In this document: positions 1-5,928 of the stretch, one piece after another
Layout of the letters: every line of letters starts with the position of its first letter
How positions within the stretch are numbered: the first letter of the stretch is position 1
DNA from: CAXMWX01 sp051008185
Lineage (GTDB): Bacteria > Pseudomonadota > Gammaproteobacteria > Eutrophobiales > Eutrophobiaceae
Length of the DNA stretch: 7,574 nucleotides
Direction: 5' to 3'
Assembly (NCBI GenBank): GCA_051008185.1
Contig: JBPCXW010000088.1
Span: 1 to 7,574 of the forward strand
Notes under the pieces: generated by a model
The model's database searches: none
Told to the model about the DNA's origin: nothing
Seen by the model: only the letters and a program-made list of their open reading frames with translations
Made by a program: the position numbers and the translations under genes

Positions 1-46
1 AGCCAGAGGCACAAGGGCGTAAGCCCGTAGTGGCTCAGGTGGGGGG
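1..46 (+). repeat. Right half of a palindromic intergenic repeat, cut by the window edge
   Basis: This stretch matches 3372-3416, the right arm of the full element, with five substitutions and one inserted base over 46 positions. Both copies share the internal GGGCGT...AGCCC hairpin, the AGTGGCTC segment and the GGTGGGGGG terminus. The copy has the same orientation relative to acnA as the other has to the fumarase gene, with the G6 end pointing at the start codon. The left half presumably lies outside the window. It does not look protein-coding. The family is not identified; it resembles REP/MITE-like short palindromic elements. Confidence 0.8.
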
Positions 47-63
47 ACACTGCGTCATAACAA

Positions 64-82
64 ATACTATGATACTATGGAG
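64..82 (+). promoter_or_regulatory. Probable acnA promoter -10 region and ribosome binding site
   Basis: An 8-base direct repeat, ATACTATG twice (64-71 and 72-79), supplies two candidate -10 hexamers, both TACTAT (65-70 and 73-78). The second is preceded by TG in extended -10 spacing. TGGAG at 78-82 lies six bases before the acnA ATG and is a plausible Shine-Dalgarno. If the first hexamer is used, transcription would begin near 77-78 and keep this site; if the second is used, the leader would be only a few bases. No clear -35 box is visible; the G6 end of the upstream repeat sits 18 bases before the first hexamer. Confidence 0.45.
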
Positions 83-88
83 TCATAA

Positions 89-2752
89 ATGACCAAATTG
101 AAAACAAAAACATCACTTGAGGTTGCCGGGAAATCGTACCGGATTTATTCACTAAAGGCCCTGCCGGATCAAAACCGGATTGACAAACTGCCCTACTGCC
201 TAAAGATCCTGCTGGAAAATCTGCTACGGCATCAGGATGGTGTCAATATCACCGCCGCTGATATAGAGGCACTGGCCGGCTGGGACGCAACGGCAGAACC
301 GACGCAGGAAATCGCCTTCACCCCGGCACGGGTATTGATGCAGGACTTCACCGGTGTCCCGGCGGTAGTTGACCTCGCCGCGATGCGTGATGCGATGCAA
401 AAGCTGGGCGGTGACCCTGACAAAATCAATCCGCTGTCACCGGCGGAGTTGGTGATTGATCATTCCGTCATGGTTGATGTGTTTGGCAGCAATGATGCCG
501 CGGAAAAAAATGCCGCCATTGAATTCAAACGTAATGCCGAACGCTATGCCTTCCTGCGCTGGGGACAACAGGCGTTTTCCAATTTCAAGGTAGTGCCGCC
601 CGATACCGGGATCGTGCATCAGGTGAATCTGGAATATCTGGCGCGCACCGTCTTTACCCGCGACACCGACGGTGTCACCGAGGCCTATCCCGACACAGTC
701 GTCGGCACTGATTCCCATACCACGATGATCAACGGCCTCGGGGTGCTGGGCTGGGGTGTCGGCGGTATTGAAGCGGAGGCGGCCATGCTCGGGCAACCGA
801 TTACGATGCTAATCCCGCAAGTCATCGGCTTCAAACTGAGCGGCGAGTTGCCCGAAGGAACCACCGCCACCGATCTGGTGCTGACCGTAGTAGAGATGTT
901 GCGGCAAAAAGGTGTGGTCGGTAAGTTTGTAGAGTTTTACGGCGACGGACTGGACAGCCTGCCACTGGCAGACCGGGCCACCATCGCCAACATGGGCCCC
1001 GAGTACGGCGCCACCTGCGGTATCTTCCCGATTGATAACGAGACCATCAACTACCTGCGCCTGTCCGGCCGCAGTGCGGAGCAGTTGGCCCTGGTTGAGG
1101 CATATAGCAAGGCACAGGGGTTGTGGCGCGAACCGGGCGCGGCCGCCGCCGATTACACCGACACGCTTGAACTGGATATGGGCACGGTGGTGCCGAGTCT
1201 GGCCGGCCCCAAACGCCCGCAGGATCGAATCCCGCTCAACACCGCCAGAGATACATTCAGGCAACACCTCGGCAACATGACCGCCGACAGGGACGGTGGC
1301 GGTAGCATTGCAGTCAGCACCGCTACGGGCACCGACTACGAGTTGAAAGACGGCGCGGTGGTCATCGCCGCCATTACCTCTTGTACCAATACCTCCAACC
1401 CGTCGGTGATGGTGGCCGCCGGTCTGGTGGCGCAAAAGGCCCGGCAACGGGGCCTGCAAGTCAAGCCGTGGGTGAAGACCAGTCTGGCCCCGGGCTCGCT
1501 GGTGGTGCGTGACTATCTGGACAAGGCCGGCCTGAGTGACAGTCTCAATGCCCTGGGTTTCAATATCGTCGGCTACGGTTGCACGACCTGTATCGGTAAT
1601 TCGGGGCCGCTACCGAAAGAGGTCAGCAATGGCATCAGGGACGGCAATCTGGTCGCCGCCTCGGTGCTGTCCGGTAACCGTAACTTTGAAGGCCGGGTAC
1701 ATGCGGAAGTGAAAATGAATTTTCTGGCCTCGCCGCCGCTGGTCGTGGCCTATGCCATCGCCGGTAGTATGGATATTGATCTGCAAAACGATGCGCTTGG
1801 CACCGACAGCGATGGCAACGCGGTGTACCTGCGCGACTTATGGCCCAGCCGGCAAGAGGTTAGCGATACTATACAAGGTGCTATTGACTCAGCGATGTTC
1901 CGCGGTTCATACCAGAATGTGTTTCAGGGCGACTCGCGCTGGAATAGCATTGATACCGCAGCCGGTAACTTGTATGAATGGGAGAATGACTCCACTTATG
2001 TGCAAAACCCGCCCTACTTCAGCGGCATGGCGACCACGGCACAGGGGTTTGAACCGATCCGGTCGGCGCGGGTGCTGGCGAAGCTGGGCGACAGCATCAC
2101 CACCGATCACATCTCGCCCGCCGGTGCGATCAAGGCCGACAGTCCCGCCGGTAGCTATCTTGTGGACAAGGGCGTGCAACCTGTTGACTTCAATTCTTAT
2201 GGCTCGCGCCGCGGCAATCACGAGGTTATGATGCGGGGCACGTTTGCCAACATCCGCCTGCGTAACCAGCTGGCACCGGGTACCGAAGGCGGCTGGACTA
2301 CACACTACCCCGACGACAAACAGATGAGCATCTTTGATGCGGCCATGCGTTATCAACAGGAGCAGGTGCCGTTGCTGGTGCTGGCCGGTAAGGAATACGG
2401 CACCGGCTCGTCCCGCGACTGGGCCGCCAAGGGCACCCGTTTGTTGGGGGTGCGCGCGGTGATCGCGGTCAGCTTTGAGCGTATTCACCGCTCCAATCTG
2501 GTCGGGATGGGTGTGTTGCCGCTGACATTTCAGCCGGGGGAAGATGCGGATAGTCTGGGTATCAGTGGTCGGGAATTGTTTGACATCAACGGTCTGGAGA
2601 CCGGTGCGGATGAGGTCAGCATCACGGCCACCGGTGCTGATAACAAGCGCATTGAATTCACGGCCAGGGTGCGGGTGGATACGCCCAAGGAATGGGAGTA
2701 TTTTAACAACGGTGGCATCCTGCATTATGTGTTGCGGCAACTGGCCGCATGA
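89..2752 (+). CDS. acnA: Aconitate hydratase, AcnA/IRP1 type
   Basis: Interconverts citrate and isocitrate through cis-aconitate in the TCA cycle; cytoplasmic and [4Fe-4S] dependent. The 887 residues match the usual length of about 890 for AcnA. The three cluster cysteines are visible: C432 in ITSCTNTSNP, and C498 and C501 in GYGCTTCIGNSGPL. Other family signatures are DTVVGTDSHTTMINGLG (202-218), the TTDHISPAG segment (671-679) that opens the swivel domain, and GTGSSRDWAAKG (771-782), whose serine and arginine belong to the active site. The large N-terminal part (domains 1-3) and the C-terminal swivelling domain 4 are both complete, with no frameshift. The start is supported by TGGAG six bases upstream and by the family N-terminus. 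The gene converges with the next gene across 10 bases. AcnB (different domain order) and the 2-methylcitrate dehydratase AcnD are close alternatives; the length and motifs fit AcnA best. Confidence 0.97.
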   Translation: MTKLKTKTSLEVAGKSYRIYSLKALPDQNRIDKLPYCLKILLENLLRHQDGVNITAADIEALAGWDATAEPTQEIAFTPARVLMQDFTGVPAVVDLAAMRDAMQKLGGDPDKINPLSPAELVIDHSVMVDVFGSNDAAEKNAAIEFKRNAERYAFLRWGQQAFSNFKVVPPDTGIVHQVNLEYLARTVFTRDTDGVTEAYPDTVVGTDSHTTMINGLGVLGWGVGGIEAEAAMLGQPITMLIPQVIGFKLSGELPEGTTATDLVLTVVEMLRQKGVVGKFVEFYGDGLDSLPLADRATIANMGPEYGATCGIFPIDNETINYLRLSGRSAEQLALVEAYSKAQGLWREPGAAAADYTDTLELDMGTVVPSLAGPKRPQDRIPLNTARDTFRQHLGNMTADRDGGGSIAVSTATGTDYELKDGAVVIAAITSCTNTSNPSVMVAAGLVAQKARQRGLQVKPWVKTSLAPGSLVVRDYLDKAGLSDSLNALGFNIVGYGCTTCIGNSGPLPKEVSNGIRDGNLVAASVLSGNRNFEGRVHAEVKMNFLASPPLVVAYAIAGSMDIDLQNDALGTDSDGNAVYLRDLWPSRQEVSDTIQGAIDSAMFRGSYQNVFQGDSRWNSIDTAAGNLYEWENDSTYVQNPPYFSGMATTAQGFEPIRSARVLAKLGDSITTDHISPAGAIKADSPAGSYLVDKGVQPVDFNSYGSRRGNHEVMMRGTFANIRLRNQLAPGTEGGWTTHYPDDKQMSIFDAAMRYQQEQVPLLVLAGKEYGTGSSRDWAAKGTRLLGVRAVIAVSFERIHRSNLVGMGVLPLTFQPGEDADSLGISGRELFDINGLETGADEVSITATGADNKRIEFTARVRVDTPKEWEYFNNGGILHYVLRQLAA

Positions 2753-2762
2753 CGGTGGCAGT

Positions 2763-3242
2763 TCAATGCAATTGCATGGATAACATCTCGTTATCAACGA
2801 TCCCCAGATCAGACTGGTTGATGGCCTGACTGATCATGCTGTAAAACATGAACAGCAGCGATTGATTGAAAGAGAATGTCAGCCCCCGCCCCTGCTCCGG
2901 CAGGATCTCCAGATCCAGACTGTCATTCTCGCGTGAGGTAATGTTGATCTTGGCCGCCAGTATCCCGTCCTCGCCGAACGGGTAGCTGACCTCCTGTTTG
3001 ACCTCGTATTGTTTTTTCATCGCACCTTGCTCCAGCATGGAGACGGTCTCCTCATTGGCGGCCACCTTGGGCATGCCGCCGCGCTTGTCTATCTCCTTGA
3101 CCAGCACCCCCAGCAATAACTTCACAAACCGCCGGGTCAGCCAGATGCGGAACTCCTCCTCCTGCGTGGTGCTGACCCGTAGCAACAAGCGGTCCTCCGC
3201 CGCCGAATAGGTGACATTCATTTGATGAATCTGATTGCTCAT
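2763..3242 (-). CDS. Hypothetical protein, unknown function (159 aa)
   Basis: I do not recognise a named family, though the N-terminal pattern EDRLLLRV (16-23) and EFRIWLTRRF (30-39) reads like a conserved motif. The protein is mixed alpha/beta in character, has no cysteine, no signal peptide and no convincing membrane segment. The hydrophobic stretch around 128-140 (SLLFMFYSMISQA) is short and probably an amphipathic or buried helix. Codon use resembles the neighbours, and the frame stays open beside a well-defined convergent gene end, which supports it as real. The ATG start at 3242 has GAGGG 11 bases upstream, a weak fit; the next Met (residue 8) has no better site. It lies between two Fe-S hydratase genes, convergent with acnA and divergent from fumarase, but no functional link is shown. 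Confidence 0.75.
   Translation of the reverse strand: MSNQIHQMNVTYSAAEDRLLLRVSTTQEEEFRIWLTRRFVKLLLGVLVKEIDKRGGMPKVAANEETVSMLEQGAMKKQYEVKQEVSYPFGEDGILAAKINITSRENDSLDLEILPEQGRGLTFSFNQSLLFMFYSMISQAINQSDLGIVDNEMLSMQLH
2766..2777. repeat. 12-base perfect palindrome at the convergent gene ends
   Basis: ATGCAATTGCAT reads the same on both strands. It lies in the last codons of the 159-aa gene, 13 bases after the acnA stop. It could bind a dimeric protein or add weak structure to the acnA 3' end, but there is no T-tract after it, so it is not a standard terminator. Chance is a fair explanation. Confidence 0.35.
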
Positions 3243-3266
3243 AGCCTGACTTGCCCTCTGTTATGT

Positions 3267-3272
3267 ATTGTA
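3267..3272 (-). promoter_or_regulatory. Candidate -10 box for the 159-aa hypothetical gene
   Basis: On the minus strand this reads TACAAT, 24 bases before the ATG at 3242. A start about seven bases downstream would give a short leader that includes the GAGGG ribosome binding site. No consensus -35 hexamer lies at the right distance; instead the G6 end of the palindromic element is 18 bases upstream. Confidence 0.4.
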
Positions 3273-3290
3273 GTGTGTATTGACATCGGT

Positions 3291-3416
3291 CCCCCCACCA
3301 AAGCAGGCTTCGCCTCCTTTGGCTCCCCCTCAAGGGGGGAGTTATTTGTGTCTGCTCCCCCCTTGAGGGGGAGCCGGTGGCACGAGGGCGTAGCCCGCAG
3401 TGGCTCCGGTGGGGGG
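3291..3416. repeat. 126-base imperfect palindromic element (REP/MITE-like)
   Basis: The element begins CCCCCCACC (3291-3299) and ends GGTGGGGGG (3408-3416), exact reverse complements. Inside, 3321-3340 and 3356-3375 form a perfect 20-base inverted repeat around a 15-base spacer (3341-3355). Each core arm is itself nearly palindromic, built on CCCCCT-CAAGGGGG. The two outer segments differ but each folds into its own small hairpin: AAAG-C-AGGC/GCCT-C-CTTT in 3300-3320, and GGGC-GTA-GCCC within 3376-3407. As DNA it could extrude as a cruciform, and as RNA it would make a strong long hairpin. No transposase is present, and no target-site duplication is evident at the edges (CGGT on the left, CCAT on the right). 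A second, partial copy occupies 1-46. It fills most of the intergenic space between two divergent genes. Confidence 0.85.
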
Positions 3417-3430
3417 CCATTGCTGAAACC

Positions 3431-3439
3431 TGATACAAT
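3431..3439 (+). promoter_or_regulatory. Extended -10 promoter candidate for fumarase
   Basis: The sequence TG-A-TACAAT is an extended -10 element with five of six bases of the TATAAT consensus. Transcription would be expected to begin near 3445-3447, almost at the ATG (3448), giving a leaderless or nearly leaderless mRNA. In agreement, no Shine-Dalgarno is visible in the bases just before the ATG (AGTTCCC). There is no recognisable -35 box: the position 17 bases upstream is the G6 end of the palindromic element. Confidence 0.45.
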
Positions 3440-3447
3440 CAGTTCCC

Positions 3448-4968
3448 ATGACGACAATCAAACAACAAGACTTGATCCGGAGTATTGCAGATTCCCTGCA
3501 ATTTATCTCCTGCTATCATCCCAAAGATTTCATTGATGCCGTGCATCAGGCATACCAGATGGAACAATCCAAAGCGGCCAAAGACGCTCTGGCGCAGATA
3601 CTCGTCAATTCCAGAATGTGTGCCGAGGGCAAACGCCCCATCTGTCAGGACACCGGTATTGTTGTCGTTTATATCAAAATAGGTATGCAGGTGCAATGGG
3701 AGGCGGACATGAGCATCAATGAAATGGTGAATGCCGGGGTGCGCAAGGCCTATACCGACGCTGATAATATCCTGCGCGCCTCTATCATGACCGACCCGGC
3801 GGGCGAGCGGAAAAATACCGGCGACAATACGCCGGCGGTCATTCATACCGAGATCGTTGCCGGTGACAGGGTGGAAGTATATGTGGCGGCAAAAGGCGGC
3901 GGCTCGGAAAACAAGGCCAAACTGGCCATGCTCAACCCGACTGACAACATTGTTGACTGGGTGGTGGAGACCGTCCCTACCCTCGGCGCGGGCTGGTGCC
4001 CGCCCGGCATCCTCGGCATCGGCATCGGCGGGACGGCGGAGAAGGCCGCGCTGCTGGCCAAGCAATCATTGTTCAGTGCCATTGATATTCAGGAGTTGCA
4101 GCAACGCGGTGCGGCCTATCGTCTTGAAGAGTTACGGCTGGAGATCTATGACAAGGTGAACGCCCTCGGCATCGGTGCCCAGGGCCTCGGCGGGCTGACT
4201 ACGGTGCTGGATGTCAAGATACTGGACTACCCGACCCACGCCGCTTCCCTGCCGGTGGCCCTGATCCCGAACTGTGCCGCCAACCGCCACGCGCACTTTG
4301 TGCTGGACGGTAGCGGTCCGGCCTTGCAGACCCCGCCTGCGCTGAGCGACTGGCCGGAGATAAGTTGGGACGGCGGCGCCGATTCGCGGCGGGTGAATCT
4401 GGATGGCCTGAGTAAGGCGGATATAGCGACATGGAAAAGTGGTGAGACCCTGTTGTTGTCCGGCAAGTTGCTCAGTGGTCGGGATGCCGCCCACAAACGG
4501 ATCAAGACCCTGCTGGATCAGGGCGAGCCGTTGCCTGATGGTGTCGATCTGCGGGACCGGTTTATCTATTATGTCGGCCCGGTGGATCCGGTCAGGGATG
4601 AGGTTGTCGGTCCGGCGGGGCCGACCACGGCCACCCGGATGGATAAATTCACCGACACTATACTGGAGCAGACCGGTTTGATCGGTATGATCGGTAAGGC
4701 CGAGCGGGGGCCGGAGGCTATTGAGGCGATCAGGAAAAACGGGGCGGTGTATCTGACGGCGGTCGGCGGTGCTGCCTATCTGGTTTCCAGGGCCATCACC
4801 TCGGCCAAGGTTGTTGCGTTCCCGGAGATGGGTATGGAAGCAATACGCGAGTTTGAGGTTAAGGATATGCCGGTTACCGTGGCAGTGGATGCCGCCGGCA
4901 ACTCCATTCACCAGAGCGGCCCGGCTGAATGGAAACAGATCATTATGAAAAAACGCGCCACTGGCTGA
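3448..4968 (+). CDS. Class I fumarate hydratase, iron-sulfur dependent
   Basis: Reversibly hydrates fumarate to malate in the TCA cycle; cytoplasmic, oxygen-sensitive, with a [4Fe-4S] cluster. At 506 residues it is a single-chain FumA/FumB-type enzyme, somewhat shorter than the 548 residues of E. coli FumA. Three candidate cluster cysteines are C66 (RPICQDTG), C184 (GWCPPGILG) and C276 (LIPNCAANRH). Their spacings of 118 and 92 match those of known class I enzymes. The N-terminal (alpha) domain covers roughly 1-290. The C-terminal (beta) domain contains VGPAGPTTATRMDKF (387-401), IGKAERGPEA (415-424) and LTAVGGAAYL (436-445). The start gives the family-like MTTIKQQDLI, so it is kept despite lacking a ribosome binding site. 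The gene is convergent with thiL across 10 bases. L(+)-tartrate dehydratase and mesaconase are related enzymes, but fumarase is the likelier activity next to aconitase. Confidence 0.95.
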   Translation: MTTIKQQDLIRSIADSLQFISCYHPKDFIDAVHQAYQMEQSKAAKDALAQILVNSRMCAEGKRPICQDTGIVVVYIKIGMQVQWEADMSINEMVNAGVRKAYTDADNILRASIMTDPAGERKNTGDNTPAVIHTEIVAGDRVEVYVAAKGGGSENKAKLAMLNPTDNIVDWVVETVPTLGAGWCPPGILGIGIGGTAEKAALLAKQSLFSAIDIQELQQRGAAYRLEELRLEIYDKVNALGIGAQGLGGLTTVLDVKILDYPTHAASLPVALIPNCAANRHAHFVLDGSGPALQTPPALSDWPEISWDGGADSRRVNLDGLSKADIATWKSGETLLLSGKLLSGRDAAHKRIKTLLDQGEPLPDGVDLRDRFIYYVGPVDPVRDEVVGPAGPTTATRMDKFTDTILEQTGLIGMIGKAERGPEAIEAIRKNGAVYLTAVGGAAYLVSRAITSAKVVAFPEMGMEAIREFEVKDMPVTVAVDAAGNSIHQSGPAEWKQIIMKKRATG

Positions 4969-4978
4969 GGCCGCCGGT

Positions 4979-5917
4979 TTAAAAGTGTTGGTAGCCGTAT
5001 TCGGTGGGTGTCAACTGTGTGCCATCTTTTTTTGTTATCTGTAATCCCTTGTCCGCTGTGATCTCGCCAATTTTGTGAACGGCCGTGCCAAGTTCGGCCT
5101 CCGGCAGATCGGTGGTGAAACAAAGCTGGTAGTCATCCCCACCGGCGAGCAAACATTGCCACAGTTCTGCTTCGCCAAGTTGTTGTCGTAGTAACGGGTT
5201 AGCCGGTATCGCCTCCGCGTCAATGATCGCCCCCACCCCGCTGGCATTCAGGATATGTTGCAGATCGGCCAGCAGACCATCGGATATATCAATCATCGCA
5301 TGCACCTTGCCAGCCAAACTTTGCCCGGTTGTCACCTGCGGTTGCGGCTGGTAGAGACTGTCCAGCACCGTGTCAGGCAGGTCGGCCTCGGCCTGCAAGC
5401 GGCGCAGCGCAAAGGCCGCCGTGCCCAACTCACCGCTGACATAGATGGCATCCCCGGGCTTCGCCCCGCTACGATAAACGATCTGATCGCTACGCGCGAT
5501 GCCGATGATCTGCACGGTGACTGACAACTGATCGGCACCGCAGGTATCACCGCCTATCAGCGACACCGCGTGTTGCTTCGCCAGAGTAGCGAAGCCGCGC
5601 TGAAACTCCGCCAGCCAGTCAGCCTGTCTGTATTGCGGCGGCAGGTTCAATGCCAGCGTACACCAGCGCGGTTGCACGCCCATCGCCGCCATATCACTGA
5701 GATTAACCGCCAGCGATTTAAACCCTATCGCATAGGCCGGAGTCTGCAACGGGAAATGTACGCCGATGACACAGGTATCCGCCGCGACGACCAACGCCCG
5801 CTCGGCATCTATCGCGATCACCGCGGCATCATCCCCGACCCCGCAGATGATGTCCTCGTCCGCCGCGACAATGTCACTGAAATAACGCCGGATGATGTCA
5901 AATTCACCCAATGCCAT
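4979..5917 (-). CDS. thiL: Thiamine-monophosphate kinase
   Basis: ThiL phosphorylates thiamine monophosphate with ATP to give thiamine diphosphate, the active cofactor; cytoplasmic. The 312 residues fit the family (E. coli about 325). PurM/ThiL-fold motifs appear in order: CGVGDDAAV (25-33), AADTCVIGVHF (45-55), AVNLSDMAAMG (70-80), IGGDTCGA (121-128), VSGELGTAAF (160-169), MIDISDGLLADL (208-219) and AGGDDYQLCF (258-267). Their aspartates bind Mg2+ and ATP. I place the start at 5917. The frame allows an ATG two codons earlier (5923), but AGGGG sits directly against that ATG and six bases before the 5917 ATG. The shorter form begins MALGEF, like E. coli MACGEF. It lies just after the RibD-NusB stop and is surely co-transcribed with it. 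The usual partner pgpA is not downstream; fumarase converges instead. Confidence 0.95.
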   Translation of the reverse strand: MALGEFDIIRRYFSDIVAADEDIICGVGDDAAVIAIDAERALVVAADTCVIGVHFPLQTPAYAIGFKSLAVNLSDMAAMGVQPRWCTLALNLPPQYRQADWLAEFQRGFATLAKQHAVSLIGGDTCGADQLSVTVQIIGIARSDQIVYRSGAKPGDAIYVSGELGTAAFALRRLQAEADLPDTVLDSLYQPQPQVTTGQSLAGKVHAMIDISDGLLADLQHILNASGVGAIIDAEAIPANPLLRQQLGEAELWQCLLAGGDDYQLCFTTDLPEAELGTAVHKIGEITADKGLQITKKDGTQLTPTEYGYQHF

Positions 5918-5923
5918 CAGCAT

Positions 5924-5928
5924 CCCCT
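5924..5928 (-). promoter_or_regulatory. thiL ribosome binding site, overlapping the upstream stop codon
   Basis: AGGGG on the minus strand shares its first two bases with the TAG stop of ribD-nusB (5929-5927). It is six bases from the ATG at 5917 and touches the ATG at 5923, which favours 5917 as the start. The overlap suggests translational coupling of thiL to the upstream fusion gene. Confidence 0.6.

Noticed and set aside
2733..2749. Six-base-pair GC hairpin (TGCGGC-AACTG-GCCGCA) over the last acnA codons as a terminator
   Set aside because: No T-tract follows on either strand, and the bases encode the conserved end of aconitase.
1907..2797. Long open frame antisense to the acnA 3' half (minus strand)
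   Set aside because: It lies wholly opposite a well-supported aconitase gene, has low-complexity His/Arg/Gly-rich composition and no recognisable motif. It is a by-product of GC-rich codon use.
3280..3285. Perfect TTGACA -35 hexamer on the plus strand
   Set aside because: The expected -10 position (around 3303-3308, GCAGGC) is inside the palindromic element and has no TATAAT-like sequence, and no plus-strand gene begins at a suitable distance.
3222..3536. Short open frames running through the palindromic element on both strands
   Set aside because: Their peptides (for example PLKGG and SPLEGE segments) are translations of the inverted repeat itself, with no codon or motif evidence for a protein.
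4948..4964. Possible thiL terminator: GCC-AGT-GGC followed by T6 on the minus strand
   Set aside because: The T6 run is real (A6 at 4948-4953), but the stem is only three pairs and the bases encode the fumarase C-terminus, so it is too weak to call.
5918..5923. Longer thiL start at the ATG at 5923
   Set aside because: AGGGG directly abuts this ATG with no spacer, while the ATG at 5917 has a six-base spacer and gives the conserved MALGEF start.
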